From: JBFIHZ01 sp041601535
GTDB lineage: Bacteria > Pseudomonadota > Gammaproteobacteria > Xanthomonadales > SZUA-36
Reading direction: 5' to 3'
Assembly: GCA_041601535.1 (NCBI GenBank)
Contig: JBFIHZ010000184.1
Coordinates: forward strand, 1-7,860
Length of the DNA: 7,860 nucleotides
The notes under the pieces are model-generated. The model worked only from the letters and a program-made list of their open reading frames with translations, was not told the origin of the DNA and searched no databases. Below, in pieces: positions 5,883 through 7,860 of the stretch. Within the stretch, counting starts at the first letter, position 1, and each line of letters begins with the position of its first letter. The position numbers and the translations under genes are program-made.

Positions 5883-7860
5883 TCAGTAAGTGAGGGTATA
5901 CCCTACACGCGCCACCGCACCGGGCGCCGCACTGTAACGTTCCGGGCGATTACCGCTCCGCAATGACGATGTCGGGAAGTACTGCTTGTTGAGCAGGTTT
6001 GATACCGCGACAGTAAACCGACCCGGCCCCCACTGAAACGATGTTGATGCATCCAGTGTCCAATAGGACCGGACGTGTCCGTGATCACCCCGTGAGGTTT
6101 CAGCGATATCCGGAAACTCGTTACGGTCCCCCGAGTACAACAGCTGAACCCTGAGCGCCCAGTCATCAGTAATCGCATAGTCAGCAAACGCTGTTACTTT
6201 GACCGGCGGAATGGAGGTGTTTTCGATCGGACCATCCGGGTCACCGTCGCCATCTGTATCCTGTTCCCCATCGATCCAGGTAAACGAACTTCCCCACCGG
6301 CCGCGACCCTCAAACAACGGGCCGGAAACCGTGGCTTCAATACCCCAGAAGTCCTGCGCTTGCCGCGTCACGATATATTCAAGCACGCCAGGCGGTGAAT
6401 TGGGATCAGGTACGAACAACTCACCGAGATCTGAGGTGTTGAAGAACCCGGCCAATGTGGCGTTGATCTCACCAAAGTTCATTCTGACACCCAGTTCATA
6501 ATTGTCGATTTCCACCGGAACCGGCTTGATATTCACCAGTGGATTGGTATCCGTTGTGGACCGCAATACGCGTCCTACATCGGGAAGTGAGAAGCCTTGA
6601 GAGTATCCACCGAACACAGCGAACTGCTCATTTATCTGGAAAGCAGCACCGGCATTAAGCACCGTAGAACTGTAATCTGTACTGCCACCCATGACCTCAA
6701 GTCCGCTGCCCAATACTGTGTAATCTTCCAAATCGAGGCTCAGATCGTCGTACCTCACCCCCCCTTGAATGGTCAGCCGATCCGTCACCTCGGCCACCAT
6801 TTGCATAAAGAGGGCAAAGTCAGTTTGCTCCAGCTCCGGCACGAATACCTGGACAGGGTCTGAGTTTACAGTCTGGACTGACTTGTCCGTCGCGTACTCA
6901 CTGCCCCACATCACCACACTCCCTTCCCCGAGGAAATCAACCGGAGTGACAAAATCCAGCCTGATACCATCCTTTTCTGACTCAATCCGTGAATTACTGC
7001 CACCCGCCCTGCTGCTGTTCCAGGCAAATTGCTGGTCAGAGTTTTGAATGTAATACTGCAGGCGCATACTGCCGCCGAGTATGTTTTCGTGCCGGTAAGA
7101 AACCTGGGCCACAAGATTTTGATTGAAATCCTGCTCATCCCTCGGGTCCACCTGACCGTACAACGCGGTAGTCTTTAAGCCGATGCTCTGATCCCCCAGT
7201 TGCTTTAACAGGTAATCGGAATCCTGATCCTGGTCATACTGCAGGTAGCTGGCCTCAATTCGCTGATCTTCCCAGTTGTAGCCGACTTTCGTGTAAATAT
7301 TGAAAATCCGTGACTCGGCCACACCCCCGTTTCCATCAGGATTTGCCGGAATCCGGTCTCCATCAGCATCGAAGAATCCATCATACTGTTCGTATGACCC
7401 GGCAAAGATAAAATCGAACGGGCCAGAAACGTACTCCAGGTTCTGACGAAACAAGGGGCTGAAGCTATCCGAGAGATGCGTCAAAGAACCTCCAAGCGTC
7501 AGCTCTGAACTTCCGTTCCACCCGTCGTCCCCAGACGGTGTTTTTGTCAGGTAATTTATCGATCCCCCTGCCCCACCACTGCCGTAGAGGGCTGTAGACC
7601 CGCGAATCACTTCCACCCCGCCGATGGCAGAAGCGTCAAGCACCCTGAAGTCGCGCCCGGCATCGCGCAAGGGAGCCGATACCGGAATGCCATCGATATA
7701 CACGGCGACTTTTCTTCCGCGCAAACGCTGGTCAAAGTTTGAAGAGGAAAAGGAACTGGTCGCCAACCCAGGCACTTCAAATGCCAGTACGCGAGCCAGA
7801 TCTGAATTGAATCTGGTTTGTTGTGCCAGCTCCTCCTGTTCAATGACAGTTACAGATCCA
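5883..7860 (-). CDS. TonB-dependent outer-membrane receptor, siderophore type (N-terminus beyond the right edge)
   Basis: The frame is open to the window edge: 658 codons plus stop, lacking the signal peptide, TonB box and first plug residues. Numbering from 7859, the plug begins with GSVTVIEQEELAQQ and contains RGRKVAVYIDGIPVSAP (47-63) and VEVIRGSTALYGSGGAGGSI (82-101), the classic plug signatures. The rest is a beta-barrel of alternating aromatic strands and polar loops, ending in NLLNKQYFPTSSLRSGNRPE, then GAVARVGYTLTY. The terminal aromatic residue is the usual barrel-assembly signal. SQGFSLPDVGRVLR and the plug wording remind me of IutA/FhuE-like hydroxamate-siderophore receptors. Two external-loop candidates carry Asp-rich DxDGD motifs (about residues 164-178 and 534-543). 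It imports a ligand across the outer membrane using TonB energy. It precedes the amidohydrolase by 101 bases. Receptor class is certain; siderophore as ligand is a guess. Confidence 0.95.
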   Translation of the reverse strand, partial: GSVTVIEQEELAQQTRFNSDLARVLAFEVPGLATSSFSSSNFDQRLRGRKVAVYIDGIPVSAPLRDAGRDFRVLDASAIGGVEVIRGSTALYGSGGAGGSINYLTKTPSGDDGWNGSSELTLGGSLTHLSDSFSPLFRQNLEYVSGPFDFIFAGSYEQYDGFFDADGDRIPANPDGNGGVAESRIFNIYTKVGYNWEDQRIEASYLQYDQDQDSDYLLKQLGDQSIGLKTTALYGQVDPRDEQDFNQNLVAQVSYRHENILGGSMRLQYYIQNSDQQFAWNSSRAGGSNSRIESEKDGIRLDFVTPVDFLGEGSVVMWGSEYATDKSVQTVNSDPVQVFVPELEQTDFALFMQMVAEVTDRLTIQGGVRYDDLSLDLEDYTVLGSGLEVMGGSTDYSSTVLNAGAAFQINEQFAVFGGYSQGFSLPDVGRVLRSTTDTNPLVNIKPVPVEIDNYELGVRMNFGEINATLAGFFNTSDLGELFVPDPNSPPGVLEYIVTRQAQDFWGIEATVSGPLFEGRGRWGSSFTWIDGEQDTDGDGDPDGPIENTSIPPVKVTAFADYAITDDWALRVQLLYSGDRNEFPDIAETSRGDHGHVRSYWTLDASTSFQWGPGRFTVAVSNLLNKQYFPTSSLRSGNRPERYSAAPGAVARVGYTLTY

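Noticed and set aside
7773..7775. GTG as a start codon of the TonB receptor
   Set aside because: The frame continues upstream to the window edge and encodes typical plug sequence (GSVTVIEQEELAQQ), so the GTG is an internal Val.
1..7860. tRNA, rRNA, CRISPR, IS elements or a two-component regulator (tctDE-like)
   Set aside because: No sequence with their hallmarks was found on either strand; nearly all bases are covered by the minus-strand genes.

Overview
All convincing genes in this 7.86-kb window lie on the minus strand and read right to left as one probable transcription unit. The order is: TonB-dependent outer-membrane receptor (cut by the right edge), secreted YtcJ-like amidohydrolase, possible 63-aa ORF, tctC, tctB, tctA, and a second TctC-type solute-binding protein (cut by the left edge). 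The TonB receptor and Sec/lipoprotein signals mean a Gram-negative, two-membrane cell. The TctCBA sequences resemble the citrate-type tripartite tricarboxylate transporters of Pseudomonas and related Gammaproteobacteria. Moderately GC-rich DNA and acidic, Asp-rich receptor loops fit a marine or environmental gammaproteobacterium. This is an impression, not a determination.

Layout from right to left. 7860-5883: plug and barrel of a siderophore-type TonB-dependent receptor. 5781-3955: a 608-aa metal-dependent amidohydrolase with a Sec signal peptide. 3955-3764: a small ORF joined to the amidohydrolase stop by TAATG and ending just after a GTG start of tctC that follows AGGAGG. 3774-2656: a TctC-type binding protein with a lipobox. 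2595-2164: TctB. 2154-637: TctA, the 12-helix-class permease. 469-1: a second, clearly different TctC-type binding protein. Gaps are short (101, -1, -11, 60, 9 and 167 bases), and I see no convincing internal terminator.

Inferred working model: the receptor brings an unknown, possibly large or metal-bound ligand across the outer membrane. The periplasmic amidohydrolase cleaves an amide, ester or ring bond. The carboxylate product is captured by one or both binding proteins and imported by TctAB. In P. aeruginosa a tctCBA system is paired with a porin (OpdH). A TonB receptor plus a secreted hydrolase in that place is the most interesting aspect of the window. No substrate can be read from the sequence. 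No RNA genes, CRISPR arrays, insertion sequences or regulators were seen.
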